From Labrenzia sp. OB1 (GTDB taxonomy: Bacteria > Pseudomonadota > Alphaproteobacteria > Rhizobiales > Stappiaceae), in NCBI RefSeq assembly GCF_001624695.1, contig NZ_JSEP01000001.1, positions 468,501-532,500 on the forward strand: a stretch of 64,000 nucleotides of DNA, read 5' to 3'. Each line of letters begins with the position of its first letter. The first letter of the stretch is position 1. Both the position numbers and the translations under genes were made by a program. The notes beneath the pieces are model-generated. The model searched no databases. It saw only the letters and a program-made list of their open reading frames with translations, and was not told where the DNA came from. Below are positions 49,211 through 58,520 of this stretch, piece after piece.

Positions 49211-49789
49211 TCAGCCGAACGCCCTGTAGCCCTGTTCGGTCAAAATTCCATTCAACGGCTTGTCATGCTCTTCCGCGGGCACGCGGTCAACCTCCTGCGC
49301 GGCGAAGGCAAGGCCGATACACAAAAGAAGCCCCGTCTTTTCCAGCGCCGCGATGGCCGTATCGTAATGCCCCTTGCCGTAGCCGATCCGGTTGCCGACC
49401 GCGTCAAAACCGGCAAGCGGCATCAGCAGCACCTGAGGCCGCACGGCCACGGCATCTGGCCCCGGCCCCATCGTGCCGAAACCGGCATCCACAAGGTCCG
49501 CGCCGCGTTCCAGCGTTCTGAAGACAAGATGCGGTTCGGCAACGACCGGCAGGCACAGCGGATGCCCTTTTTGGCGCAGGCGGTCCATAAGTGGCCTTGG
49601 ATCCACTTCATCGCGAATAGGCCAGAAGCCTGCCACCACGGCGGCATCCGGCAACGGCAGTTCGTCGGTATGATCCACCAGAGACAGGCTCTTCTCTATG
49701 CGGATTATGCCGCCCAGCGCAGCGCGGCGCGCGAGAGCTTCCTTGCGAAGGGCATCTTTTTCAGCGGCGAGCGAAGACAAAACTCTCAT
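49211..49789 (-). CDS. 5-formyltetrahydrofolate cyclo-ligase
   Basis: A 192-residue enzyme that converts 5-formyl-THF to 5,10-methenyl-THF using ATP. Family signs are KEALARRAALGG at the N-terminus, the central PVV and GFWPIRDEVDPRPLMDRL, and the nucleotide-binding MPLAGFDAVGNRIGYGKGHYDTAI near the C-terminus. It is equivalent to ygfA/fau. Its position next to 6S RNA and zapA is the classical zapA-ssrS-ygfA arrangement. Confidence 0.93.
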   Translation of the reverse strand: MRVLSSLAAEKDALRKEALARRAALGGIIRIEKSLSLVDHTDELPLPDAAVVAGFWPIRDEVDPRPLMDRLRQKGHPLCLPVVAEPHLVFRTLERGADLVDAGFGTMGPGPDAVAVRPQVLLMPLAGFDAVGNRIGYGKGHYDTAIAALEKTGLLLCIGLAFAAQEVDRVPAEEHDKPLNGILTEQGYRAFG

Positions 49790-49801
49790 GGGCTCTCATT
49801 C

Positions 49802-49982
49802 TTGGCCCTTCTACCTGAGGAAAGGCAGAGTGTGCGGCCGTCCGACCGTTGGAAGTGCGATCCCGGGAAACCTACAACGTAGGTGGGCGCCGTGTGCAAC
49901 AGACCACGGCCCGAAGCAGGGACAGCTCCCTTGGGAATGCTTAAGGCCCCGGGGATATTTTTCCTGACGTATCGGCCAGCCG
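49802..49982 (-). ncRNA. ssrS: 6S RNA (ssrS)
   Basis: About 180 bases lie between zapA and the cyclo-ligase gene, the conserved location of 6S RNA. On the minus strand the ends can pair (GGCC with GGCC, AGGAAA with TTTCCT), and the segment GGCGCCCACCTACGTTGTAGGTTTCCCGGGA resembles alphaproteobacterial 6S RNAs as I remember them. A TATATG near 49990 could be its -10 box. Exact ends are approximate. Confidence 0.75.
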
Positions 49983-50081
49983 CGACTAACGCATATAGAC
50001 CCGCGCCGCCGCAATTACCAGAGCGGCGTGATGTTCATGGCGAACAGAGTCTTGCTTGATGCGCAGTCGGCCGGTTTAAAA

Positions 50082-50462
50082 TCAGGAAGCGTCACCCGAC
50101 CGCAGGCTTTTGGTCAGGCTGTCGGCAAGGCTTTCAATCCGCGCGGCGGCCGTGTTGACCGATCTGGCGAGTTCCTGCTCGTTCTGGCTCATGTTGTCCA
50201 GAGCGTCCACCTGCTGCCGCCTGGCTTCGCTGAGGTCTTCTTCAAGACCGGCGATTTTCTTTTCAAGCTCGGACAACTGGTCGGTTGCCATGATCCCGGC
50301 CATGACCGTGAGCCGTTGATCGCCGATTTCGCCGAAAGCGCCCCGCAACTCGGTAATCCAACCGTCGAACCGCTTGGCCAGCCCCATCAGACGGTCTTCC
50401 TCACCGTCGTCACAAGCCATGCGAAAGGCCTTGCCGTTGATCGTGACGGTGATCTGCGCCAT
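50082..50462 (-). CDS. zapA: Cell division protein ZapA
   Basis: 126 residues. The N-terminal domain (QITVTINGKAFRMACDDGEEDRLMGLAKRFDGWI) and the following dimerising coiled coil (LSELEKKIAGLEEDLSEARRQQ) define ZapA, which stabilises FtsZ filaments. Its ATG begins just after the preceding small gene ends, and 6S RNA follows. Confidence 0.92.
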   Translation of the reverse strand: MAQITVTINGKAFRMACDDGEEDRLMGLAKRFDGWITELRGAFGEIGDQRLTVMAGIMATDQLSELEKKIAGLEEDLSEARRQQVDALDNMSQNEQELARSVNTAAARIESLADSLTKSLRSGDAS

Positions 50463-50468
50463 CAGTGC

Positions 50469-50765
50469 CTAACCCCCATGCGCATCGAGCACGCTGCGTA
50501 TGGTTTCCATGGCCGAGACGAGCCGCCGGGAGACATCCTTGTTGGCCTCCTCGAGCCGGGATGCCCGCGCCTGGCTTTCATCCAGAGAGGTCGCGAGTTG
50601 CGAGCGATCCTCTCCGAGCCGTTGCAGATCGTCCTGCAGGGCATTCAAAGACCTGTCCGCGTCCATACGCCTCTGAACCGCCGTTTCCAGATGGCTTACG
50701 GCCTTTTCGAGGCGCTTTGCCGCGTCGGCAAGGCTGGTCTTTTCCATGCAGTCGACTTCCGACAT
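50469..50765 (-). CDS. DUF4164-like small coiled-coil protein
   Basis: 98 residues almost entirely helical (AAKRLEKAVSHLETAVQRRMDADRSLNALQDDLQRLGEDRSQLATSLDE), matching the small coiled-coil proteins located upstream of zapA in Rhizobiales (I believe DUF4164). No catalytic features. Six bases separate it from zapA, so the two are cotranslated or at least cotranscribed. Probably related to division, by position only. Confidence 0.7.
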   Translation of the reverse strand: MSEVDCMEKTSLADAAKRLEKAVSHLETAVQRRMDADRSLNALQDDLQRLGEDRSQLATSLDESQARASRLEEANKDVSRRLVSAMETIRSVLDAHGG

Positions 50766-51218
50766 GTATTACGTCGTCCCAATACTTTTCGCGGCTGCCC
50801 GCCCGTTCCTTCCAAACCGTCATAGTTGAGATTTGGCACATTCGCCCGGTCAGTTGCCAGCCGATTTGAATATGCCCGCTCGGGCGCTTCCAAACGTTGG
50901 GTCGACTGCGAAAAAGCAAATCTTTAACAGGGTAGCGAGCTTAGGCATCGCATCTTCTTTCAGTCAATGCCACCATCGGCAGAATCCTCAACTCAATGTC
51001 GCTCCGGATGGGAAATTTCTTTCCGCCAGAGGTGATCGCGGCATTAAAGCTGCTTTGTTGACTCGCCGCAGGTTCCTGATATTTGTCTGGCGCCTGATCG
51101 AAGTTGACGAAAGTCGAATTCTCAGCAACGCACCTCATTCACGCCGCGGCGGGCAGTTGCGCCTGACCTGGTGGTCCGCTCTGGAAGCTGGGGCTCCAAA
51201 GCAAGCAACGGGAAGACG
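50766..51218. other. Divergent intergenic region before tkt
   Basis: 453 bases with no convincing gene. It separates the minus-strand zapA genes from the plus-strand carbon-metabolism genes and should hold both promoters. A short minus-strand frame at 50941-51138 has no ribosome site or recognisable features. No strong inverted repeat is evident. Confidence 0.45.
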
Positions 51219-53207
51219 ATGACCGATCTTGATAAACATCAGCGCATGGCGAATGCGATCCGCTTTCTTGCCATCGATGCCGTGGAAAAGGCGAAATCCG
51301 GCCACCCTGGACTGCCCATGGGGGCCGCCGACATTGCCACGGTCTTGTTCACCCAGTTTCTGAAGTTCGATCCGACATCCCCCAACTGGGCCGACCGCGA
51401 CCGTTTCGTCCTGTCAGCCGGCCACGGGTCGATGCTGCTCTACAGCCTGCTCTATCTGCTCGGCTATGAGGACTTCACGCTGGACGAGCTGAAGAATTTC
51501 CGTCAGATCGGTTCCCGGACCGCCGGACACCCTGAATACGGACATGGCGCAGGAATCGAAACGACAACCGGCCCGCTGGGTCAGGGTCTCGGCAATGCCG
51601 TCGGCATGGCCATCGCCGAACGCCTGCAAGTCGAGCGTTTCGGCAAGGACCTTGTCGATCACTATACCTATGTGCTTGCGGGCGACGGCTGCCTCATGGA
51701 AGGCATCAGCCAGGAAGCCCTGTCACTCGCCGGCCATCTGAAGCTCAACAAGCTCATCGTCATCTGGGACGACAACGGCATTTCCATCGACGGCAAGGTG
51801 GAAATCACCGACAGCACCGACCAGCAGGCGCGCTTCGCTGCCTCCGGCTGGAACACGCTGAGTGTCGACGGTCACGATCCTGAAGCCATCGCTGCCGCGA
51901 TCCGTCAGGCCCAGGCCAGCGACAGACCGACATTGATCGCCGCCAAGACCACCATCGGATTTGGCGCGCCGAACAAGGCAGGCACCGCGAAAGTCCATGG
52001 CTCGCCGCTCGGCGCCGAGGAAATCGAGGGAACCCGGACAGCTCTGAACTGGCCGCATCAGGCTTTCGAGGTTCCAAGCGACATTCTCGACGCCTGGCGC
52101 ATCGCCGGTCTCAGGTCCGCCCAGGCGCACAAGGACTGGCAGAAGCGCTTTGCCGATGCCGACGCCGAGAGCCGGGCGGAATTCGAGCGTCGCAACCGCG
52201 GAGATCTTCCCGCCACCTTCACCAAGGCTGTGCTGGACTACAAGAAGAAGCTCGCTGACGAACAGCCAACCATGGCGACGCGCAAGGCCTCCGAAGCCGT
52301 TCTGACCGTCATCAACGAAGTCGTGCCGGAAACCATTGGCGGGTCCGCGGATCTGACCGGCTCCAACAATACCAAGACCCCGCAAACCGAACCGGTCACG
52401 CCGACCGATTTTTCCGGCCGCTACATCCACTACGGCGTTCGCGAGCACGGCATGGCGGCGGCCATGAACGGAATGGCGTTGCACGGCGGGCTGATCCCCT
52501 ATTCCGGCGGCTTCCTGATCTTCTCCGATTACTGCCGCCCGTCGATCCGCCTCGCGGCGCTGATGGGCCAGCGCGTCATTCACGTCATGACGCACGATTC
52601 CATCGGCCTTGGCGAGGACGGACCGACCCACCAGCCGGTGGAACACTTCGCCGCCTTGCGGGCGATCCCGAACCTGACATTCTTCCGTCCGGCGGACATC
52701 ACCGAGACACTCGAATGCTGGCAGTTATCACTTGAGAACAAGGCGGGGCCGTCGGTTCTGGCCCTCACCCGCCAGAACCTGCCTTCGCTGCGCAAATCCT
52801 TCGAGGAAGACAACTTTTGCGCCAGGGGCGCTTACGTTCTGATCGACAGCGAGGACGATGCCGCGGTAACGATCTTCGCCTCCGGTTCCGAAGTCGAAAT
52901 CGCCGCGGAGGCGCACGGCGAACTGAGCAGGGCGGGCATTGCCGCCCGTGTCGTCTCCGTTCCATCCTTCGAGCTTTTCGAAGCGCAGTCCGACGATTAC
53001 AAGGCCGATGTCATCGGCACCAGCCCGGTGAAGATCGCCGTCGAGGCGGGCATCCGCATGGGCTGGGACCGCTTCATCGGCAATGACGGCGCCTTTGTCG
53101 GCATGAAGGGCTTTGGGGCGAGCGGCCCCTACAAGGAACTCTACGAGCATTTCGGCATCACCAAAGACGCCGTTGTCGCCGTAGCAAAAGAAAGACTTGG
53201 TGCTTAA
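51219..53207 (+). CDS. tkt: Transketolase
   Basis: A 662-residue thiamine-diphosphate enzyme of the pentose phosphate and Calvin-type pathways. Seen: [36 protein letters not shown] site [19 protein letters not shown]-like [23 protein letters not shown] and the C-terminal domain. The start [10 protein letters not shown] follows GGGAAG; a frame 48 bases longer is unlikely. First gene of the tkt-gap-pgk-fba block. Confidence 0.96.
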   Translation: MTDLDKHQRMANAIRFLAIDAVEKAKSGHPGLPMGAADIATVLFTQFLKFDPTSPNWADRDRFVLSAGHGSMLLYSLLYLLGYEDFTLDELKNFRQIGSRTAGHPEYGHGAGIETTTGPLGQGLGNAVGMAIAERLQVERFGKDLVDHYTYVLAGDGCLMEGISQEALSLAGHLKLNKLIVIWDDNGISIDGKVEITDSTDQQARFAASGWNTLSVDGHDPEAIAAAIRQAQASDRPTLIAAKTTIGFGAPNKAGTAKVHGSPLGAEEIEGTRTALNWPHQAFEVPSDILDAWRIAGLRSAQAHKDWQKRFADADAESRAEFERRNRGDLPATFTKAVLDYKKKLADEQPTMATRKASEAVLTVINEVVPETIGGSADLTGSNNTKTPQTEPVTPTDFSGRYIHYGVREHGMAAAMNGMALHGGLIPYSGGFLIFSDYCRPSIRLAALMGQRVIHVMTHDSIGLGEDGPTHQPVEHFAALRAIPNLTFFRPADITETLECWQLSLENKAGPSVLALTRQNLPSLRKSFEEDNFCARGAYVLIDSEDDAAVTIFASGSEVEIAAEAHGELSRAGIAARVVSVPSFELFEAQSDDYKADVIGTSPVKIAVEAGIRMGWDRFIGNDGAFVGMKGFGASGPYKELYEHFGITKDAVVAVAKERLGA

Positions 53208-53220
53208 CCAGGGTCAATTA

Positions 53221-53251
53221 CCGGCAGCATGAATTCCTCCTATGCTGCCGG
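53221..53251. terminator. Hairpin after tkt
   Basis: CCGGCAGCAT / ATGCTGCCGG, a perfect 10-bp stem with an 11-base loop, 13 bases after the tkt stop. No T tract follows, so it may stabilise the mRNA or attenuate rather than terminate fully. Confidence 0.5.
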
Positions 53252-53273
53252 GACCGGAGCACGCACGTGCTCA

Positions 53274-53316
53274 TTGTCGTGGCCACACGTCTTGTCGTGA
53301 CCACAGTCTGTGGGTT
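53274..53316 (+). promoter_or_regulatory. Operator-like repeats in the gap leader
   Basis: TTGTCGTGGCCACA (53274-53287) and TTGTCGTGACCACA (53292-53305) are near-identical direct repeats 18 bases apart, and CCACAG-T-CTGTGG is a palindrome that overlaps the second. They lie just upstream of the gap start; a carbon-regulator site is inferred. Confidence 0.4.
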
Positions 53317-53369
53317 TCCTTTTTGGCGTCTTGGCCTGGACTGAGCGCCGAAGTTTGCGGGAGTGGAAT

Positions 53370-54380
53370 ATGGTTACCAAGGTAGCAATCAACGGTTTTG
53401 GACGCATCGGCCGGAATGTATTGCGCGGCATTATCGAATCCGGCCGTACCGATATCGAGGTCGTTGCCATCAACGATCTCGGCCCGGTCGAAACCAACGC
53501 GCATCTGCTGCGCTACGATTCAGTACACGGCCGTTTTCCGGCTGAAGTCGCGGTGAACGGCGACACCATCTCCATAAACGGTGGCAAGCCGATCAAGGTC
53601 ACGGCGATCCGCGATCCGAAGGATCTGCCCCTGGGCGAGCTCGACGTCGACGTCGCGCTGGAGTGCACCGGCATCTTCACCGCCAAGGAAAAGGCGTCCC
53701 TGCTTCTGGAAGCCGGCGCCAAGCGCGTTCTGGTATCCGCCCCGGCGGCCGGCGCCGACAAGACCATCGTCTACGGTGTCAACCACGATGCATTGACGGC
53801 GGACGACCTGGTGGTTTCCAACGCGTCGTGCACCACCAACTGCCTGGCGCCCGTTGCCTATGTTCTCGATGAGACCGTCGGCATCGAAAAAGGCTTCATG
53901 ACCACGATCCATTCCTATACCGGTGACCAGCCGACCCTGGACACCATGCACAAGGATCTCTACCGCGGCCGCGCTGCTGCCGTATCCATGATCCCGACCT
54001 CGACCGGCGCCGCCAAGGCCGTCGGCCTGGTCCTGCCGGAGCTGAACGGCAAACTGGACGGTGTCGCCATCCGCGTTCCGACGCCGAACGTTTCGGTCGT
54101 CGACCTCAACTTCATCGCGAAGCGCGAAACCTCCGTCGACGAGATCAATGCCGCCATCCGGGAGGCTGCCAACGGCAAGCTGAAGGGCATTCTGGGTTAC
54201 ACGGACGACAAGCTGGTCTCTGTGGACTTCAACCACGACAGCCACTCCTCGATTTTCCATTGCGACCAGACCAAGGTCATGGACGGCACCTTCGTGCGCA
54301 TCCTGTCCTGGTATGACAACGAATGGGGCTTCTCCAACCGCATGGCCGACACCGCCGTTGCGCTGGCAAAGCTGATCTGA
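53370..54380 (+). CDS. gap: Glyceraldehyde-3-phosphate dehydrogenase (type I)
   Basis: 336 residues. NAD-binding [21 protein letters not shown], the catalytic cysteine in [12 protein letters not shown] (Cys154), and substrate-site features ([30 protein letters not shown]) are as in GapA/GapB enzymes. The start follows GCGGGAGT. It sits between tkt and pgk. Sequence does not tell whether it works in glycolysis or gluconeogenesis. Confidence 0.96.
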   Translation: MVTKVAINGFGRIGRNVLRGIIESGRTDIEVVAINDLGPVETNAHLLRYDSVHGRFPAEVAVNGDTISINGGKPIKVTAIRDPKDLPLGELDVDVALECTGIFTAKEKASLLLEAGAKRVLVSAPAAGADKTIVYGVNHDALTADDLVVSNASCTTNCLAPVAYVLDETVGIEKGFMTTIHSYTGDQPTLDTMHKDLYRGRAAAVSMIPTSTGAAKAVGLVLPELNGKLDGVAIRVPTPNVSVVDLNFIAKRETSVDEINAAIREAANGKLKGILGYTDDKLVSVDFNHDSHSSIFHCDQTKVMDGTFVRILSWYDNEWGFSNRMADTAVALAKLI

Positions 54381-54420
54381 ACCGGCCGGCGGGATGACAA
54401 AACATCCCACCTGAAATTCC

Positions 54421-54458
54421 AGGCGGATGCGGCATGACTGCGTCCGCCTTTCTTTTCT
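54421..54458 (+). terminator. Terminator of gap
   Basis: AGGCGGATGC / GCGTCCGCCT stem followed by TTCTTTTCT, about 40 bases after the gap stop. It covers the ATG of the longest following frame and so supports a later start for the lysE-like gene. Confidence 0.75.
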
Positions 54459-54477
54459 CCATTTTCAGGAGCCGGGT

Positions 54478-55101
54478 TTGCTCGAACTTCTCGCAGTCAT
54501 TTCGCTGACCGTTGTCGTCGCGGTCGTGCCGGGACCGGATTTTGCCGTGGTGCTGCGCAACGCCCTGATCGGTGGACGTCTCGCCGGCATCATGACCGCG
54601 CTCGGCATTGCCCTGGCGCTCGGCGTTCATGTTACCTACGCGCTCGCCGGCATCGGTCTGATCGTCTCCCAGTCGATCTTCCTGTTCAACGCGCTGAAAC
54701 TGATCGGCGCGGCCTATCTGATCTTTCTGGGCGTGACCATGTACCGGAGCGCCTCGAGGGAGATGCCCGCCGAGGGCACACTTGCCGGCATGGCGCCGCT
54801 GAAGGCGCTGCGCTGGGGGTTTCTCACCAATGTGACCAACCCCAAGGCCACCCTCTTCGCGCTGAGCGTATTCCTGCAGGTCACAGACCCCGGCACCCCG
54901 CTCTGGACGCAGATCGGCTATGGCGTGATCATGGCCGGCGGCGTGTTTCTCTGGTTCGTGCTGGTCACGCTGTTCTTCACATTGCCCGCCATCCGGCAAA
55001 GGTTCATGCGCGCCAAACTTCGGATTGAGCGCTCCTTCGGTGTCCTGCTAACCTTGTTCGGCATCGGCATCGCTGTCACAACCAATTCGTCCCGTTCCTG
55101 A
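54478..55101 (+). CDS. LysE/RhtB family exporter
   Basis: A 207-residue amino-acid or metabolite exporter with about six hydrophobic segments and the family N-terminus [56 protein letters not shown] is the second signature. The start is a TTG with CAGGAG six bases upstream; the earlier in-frame ATG lies inside the gap terminator. The substrate is unknown. It lies between gap and pgk, an unusual insertion. Confidence 0.85.
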   Translation: MLELLAVISLTVVVAVVPGPDFAVVLRNALIGGRLAGIMTALGIALALGVHVTYALAGIGLIVSQSIFLFNALKLIGAAYLIFLGVTMYRSASREMPAEGTLAGMAPLKALRWGFLTNVTNPKATLFALSVFLQVTDPGTPLWTQIGYGVIMAGGVFLWFVLVTLFFTLPAIRQRFMRAKLRIERSFGVLLTLFGIGIAVTTNSSRS

Positions 55102-55115
55102 CAACAGGTGTTTCC

Positions 55116-56309
55116 ATGGCTTTCAAAACTCTCGATGACGTCACCGACATCACCGGCAAACGCGTTCTGGTGCGTGTTGACCTGAATGTTCCGATGGACG
55201 GCGGCAAAGTGACAGACACGACACGCATCGAGCGTGTTCTGCCGACGATCCGCGAGCTGTCCGGCAAGGGAGCAAAAGTCATCCTGCTCGCCCATTTCGG
55301 CCGCCCGAAGGGCGAACGCGTTGCCGACATGTCCCTTGCTCCGGTCGCGCCCGGCGTGTCCGCTCTTCTCGGCAAACCCGTTGCCTTAGCGGAAGACTGC
55401 ATCGGCGAGCCCGCCACCCGGGCCATCGCGGCCATGGGTAACAGCGATGTGCTGCTGCTGGAAAACACCCGCTTCCACAAGGGCGAGGAAAAGAACGATC
55501 CGGACTTCGCCAGAGCGCTGGCGGAAAACGGCGATATCTACGTCAACGACGCCTTTTCCGCCGCTCACCGGGCACATGGTTCCACCGAAGGTATCGCGAA
55601 GCTCCTGCCGGCCTATGCGGGCCGTACCATGCAGGCCGAACTGGAAGCCCTCGGCTCCGCGCTCGGCGCGCCGGTCCGTCCGGTTCTTGCGGTTGTCGGC
55701 GGTGCGAAAGTGTCCTCGAAAATCGATCTCCTGGAAAACCTCGTTACGCGCGTCGACATGCTGGTCATCGGCGGCGGCATGGCCAACACCTTCCTGGCTG
55801 CCAGGGGCATTGATGTCGGCAAGTCGCTGTGCGAGCACGATCTCGCCGACACGGCCAGGAAAATCATGACGGCCGCCGAGGCCGCCGGATGTGAAATCAT
55901 CCTGCCGGTTGACGCGGTCATCGCGAAGGAGTTCAAGGCCGGTGCCGCGAACGAGACCGTCGCGCTCGACGCCATTCCGGCCGATGGCATGATCCTGGAT
56001 GTGGGCGCGGCCTCCATCGCAACCATCGCAACGAAGATCGACGTAGCAAAGACGCTGGTCTGGAACGGCCCGCTCGGCGCCTTCGAAATCGAACCCTTCG
56101 ACAAGGCGACCGTTGCGGCGGCACAGCATGCCGCTGCCAACACGAAGGCCGGCAAGCTGAATTCCGTTGCCGGCGGCGGCGATACCGTTGCCGCGCTGAA
56201 CCACGCCGGTGCGGCGGACGATTTCTCCTATGTCTCCACCGCCGGCGGAGCGTTCCTTGAATGGCTGGAAGGCAAGGACCTTCCGGGTGTCACGGCGCTG
56301 GACAGCTGA
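55116..56309 (+). CDS. pgk: Phosphoglycerate kinase
   Basis: 397 residues. [32 protein letters not shown], the hinge and C-terminal nucleotide site ([43 protein letters not shown]) are typical. The start is close behind the exporter gene (14 bases), so the two are probably one transcript. Confidence 0.97.
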   Translation: MAFKTLDDVTDITGKRVLVRVDLNVPMDGGKVTDTTRIERVLPTIRELSGKGAKVILLAHFGRPKGERVADMSLAPVAPGVSALLGKPVALAEDCIGEPATRAIAAMGNSDVLLLENTRFHKGEEKNDPDFARALAENGDIYVNDAFSAAHRAHGSTEGIAKLLPAYAGRTMQAELEALGSALGAPVRPVLAVVGGAKVSSKIDLLENLVTRVDMLVIGGGMANTFLAARGIDVGKSLCEHDLADTARKIMTAAEAAGCEIILPVDAVIAKEFKAGAANETVALDAIPADGMILDVGAASIATIATKIDVAKTLVWNGPLGAFEIEPFDKATVAAAQHAAANTKAGKLNSVAGGGDTVAALNHAGAADDFSYVSTAGGAFLEWLEGKDLPGVTALDS

Positions 56310-56669
56310 ATGCGCATCCGGGGCGGGTACACCTCCGCCCCGGCTTCTCTGAGCCTGCCAGGCACGCGGCGAAACCAGGTCTTCGCAGGTCGCATCACGA
56401 TGCCGGAGCATGTCCTCGCGGCGTTGATCGCCTCCAGGGTCCCGGATGATGCTTTTTTCGGCGGGATTTAATTCGCGAACAGAATTAATTAATTTGATCC
56501 GCTTTCGAAGCATGTCTTTGATTTTAATTGATTTAAGCCCGTGCTTCCCTCTTTCAACGACGGAAAATCTTGCTAGAACCAGCAATCATTGACGCACCGC
56601 AACACCGATTACACGCGTTCGGGTTATAGTTATGGTGACCTGGCCGTACCGGACCCTGGGAGATAATTG
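56310..56669. other. Intergenic region before fba, probable promoter
   Basis: 360 bases without a gene. The stretch 56455-56530 is AT-rich (TTAATTAATTTGATC, TTTTAATTGATTTAAG) and probably the fba promoter region. TTAA-N5-TTAA occurs but not the seven-base spacing of CtrA boxes. Confidence 0.45.
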
Positions 56670-57737
56670 ATGGCACGTATTACCCTTCGTCAGCTTCTTG
56701 ATCACGCTGCTGAGCACGACTACGGGGTTCCGGCATTCAACATCAACAACATGGAACAGGCTCTTGCGATCATGGCCGCGGCCGATCAGACAGATGCTCC
56801 GGTCATCATCCAGGCCTCCCGGGGTGCCCGGTCCTACGCCAATGACGTAATGCTCAAACACATGATGGATGCGGTCGTCGAGATCTATCCGCACATCCCG
56901 GTGTGTGTGCACCTGGACCACGGCAATGCACCGCAGACCTGCATGACCGCCATTCAGGCCGGTTTTACCTCGGTGATGATGGACGGCTCGCTTGAAGCCG
57001 ACGGCAAGACCCCCGCGAATTGGGACTACAATGTCGGCGTCACCAAAACCGTCACCGGCATGGCGCACCTCGGCGGCATCTCGGTGGAGGGAGAACTCGG
57101 CGTGCTCGGCTCGCTTGAAACCGGCATGGGCGACAAGGAAGACGGCCACGGGGCGGAAGGCAAGCTCAGCCAGGACCAGTTGCTGACCGATCCCGAAGAG
57201 GCGGTCAAATTCGTCAAGGAAACCAAAGTCGATGCCCTGGCCATCGCCATGGGAACCAGCCACGGCGCGTACAAGTTCACCCGCAAGCCGGACGGCAAGG
57301 TGCTTGCCATGCATGTGATCGAGGAAATTCACCGGCGCCTGCCCGACACCCATCTGGTGATGCACGGCTCGTCTTCTGTGCCCCAGGACCTTCAGGACAT
57401 CATCAACCGCTATGGCGGGGAAATGCCGCAGACGTGGGGCGTTCCGGTCGAGGAAATTCAGCGCGGTATCAAGAACGGCGTGCGCAAGGTGAACATCGAC
57501 ACCGACAACCGCATGGCCATGACAGGCCAGATCCGCAAGATCCTGACCGAGAACCCGGCCGAATTCGATCCGCGCAAGTATCTGAAACCTGCTCGCGATG
57601 CGATGCAGAAGCTCTGTGTCGAGCGTCTGGAGGCCTTCAACACCGCCGGTCAGGCTTCCAGGATCACGAAGATCATCACGCTGGCCGACATGGCCGCACG
57701 TTATCAGAATGGCAGCCTGGATCCGAAAATCGGCTAG
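56670..57737 (+). CDS. fba: Class II fructose-bisphosphate aldolase
   Basis: A 355-residue zinc aldolase. Metal and active-site motifs include [36 protein letters not shown]-like [10 protein letters not shown] and [10 protein letters not shown], with [11 protein letters not shown]. It resembles CbbA/FbaA of alphaproteobacteria. GGGAG upstream supports the ATG rather than the TTG before it. Confidence 0.96.
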   Translation: MARITLRQLLDHAAEHDYGVPAFNINNMEQALAIMAAADQTDAPVIIQASRGARSYANDVMLKHMMDAVVEIYPHIPVCVHLDHGNAPQTCMTAIQAGFTSVMMDGSLEADGKTPANWDYNVGVTKTVTGMAHLGGISVEGELGVLGSLETGMGDKEDGHGAEGKLSQDQLLTDPEEAVKFVKETKVDALAIAMGTSHGAYKFTRKPDGKVLAMHVIEEIHRRLPDTHLVMHGSSSVPQDLQDIINRYGGEMPQTWGVPVEEIQRGIKNGVRKVNIDTDNRMAMTGQIRKILTENPAEFDPRKYLKPARDAMQKLCVERLEAFNTAGQASRITKIITLADMAARYQNGSLDPKIG

Positions 57738-57867
57738 AAAACGGGCCAACCGGCCCGGCAGTTATTTTTACTTTCCTGAAAGAGGGGCCTTGCGTCCCTC
57801 TTTCGCCCTCTTTAGGGACAAGAACCTGACAGTTGTCTTTGAACCAGCTTGACCAGGATCGCCCCCA

Positions 57868-58509
57868 GTGAACCGTCCCCGCCTCTTTCTCGTTACGCCG
57901 CCGGAATTCGATACCGGCGACATGGCCGCGAAGCTCGAACAGGCTTTTGCCGGTGGCGACATCGCCTGCGTGATGATCTACATGCCCGGCGCCGGCACAA
58001 AGGAGATCCAGAGCGCGGCGGAAGTGCTCGTCCCGGTCATCCAGCAGGGAGGCGCGGCGGCGATCGTCTACCGCGACACCCAGGCCGCCGGCAGGAGCGG
58101 TGCAGATGGCGTTCATGTCGATACGTCGCTGGAGGACGTGAAGCTGGCCGTTGAAAGCTTCCAGCCCGAACGGATTGTCGGCACCGGTGGAACAAAACTG
58201 CGGCACGAGGCCATGGAATTGGCGGAAACCGGAGTAGACTATATTTTCTTCGGCAAGCTCGACCTTCCCGAGAAGGAGAGCGCCCACGAAAAGACGCTTT
58301 CCAGCGCTGCCTGGTGGGCGGAGCTCTTCTCGACACCTTGCGTCGCGCTGGCCGGAAACACTATCGAGACCCTGGCGGAAGTGGCTGCGACCACAGCCGA
58401 CTTTGTCGCACTCAAGGACGCGCTCTGGAATTCGGGCGGCGACATTACATCGCTCGTTGCCGAAGCCAACGGGATCCTGGACGCCCATCCTTTTCCCAAG
58501 GACGACTGA
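57868..58509 (+). CDS. ThiE-like (thiamine phosphate synthase superfamily) protein
   Basis: 213 residues with a TIM-barrel-like, TenI/ThiE pattern: RLFLVTPP, GGDIACVMIYMPG, GAAAIVYRDTQAAGRSGADGVHVD, IVGTGGTK, GVDYIFFGKL. The usual ThiE catalytic GPxFxTxTK and phosphate-site residues are not clearly present, so activity in thiamine synthesis is doubtful. The start is GTG with an AGGA site. It follows fba by 130 bases, as in related Rhizobiales. Confidence 0.6.
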   Translation: MNRPRLFLVTPPEFDTGDMAAKLEQAFAGGDIACVMIYMPGAGTKEIQSAAEVLVPVIQQGGAAAIVYRDTQAAGRSGADGVHVDTSLEDVKLAVESFQPERIVGTGGTKLRHEAMELAETGVDYIFFGKLDLPEKESAHEKTLSSAAWWAELFSTPCVALAGNTIETLAEVAATTADFVALKDALWNSGGDITSLVAEANGILDAHPFPKDD

Positions 58510-58520
58510 GGAGCCAGCCT

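Noticed and set aside
50941..51138. 65-residue minus-strand frame in the tkt upstream region
   Set aside because: No ribosome site, no known motif; consistent with non-coding DNA.
56455..56530. TTAA-rich stretch upstream of fba as CtrA boxes
   Set aside because: Spacing between TTAA halves is 5 or 13, not the required 7.
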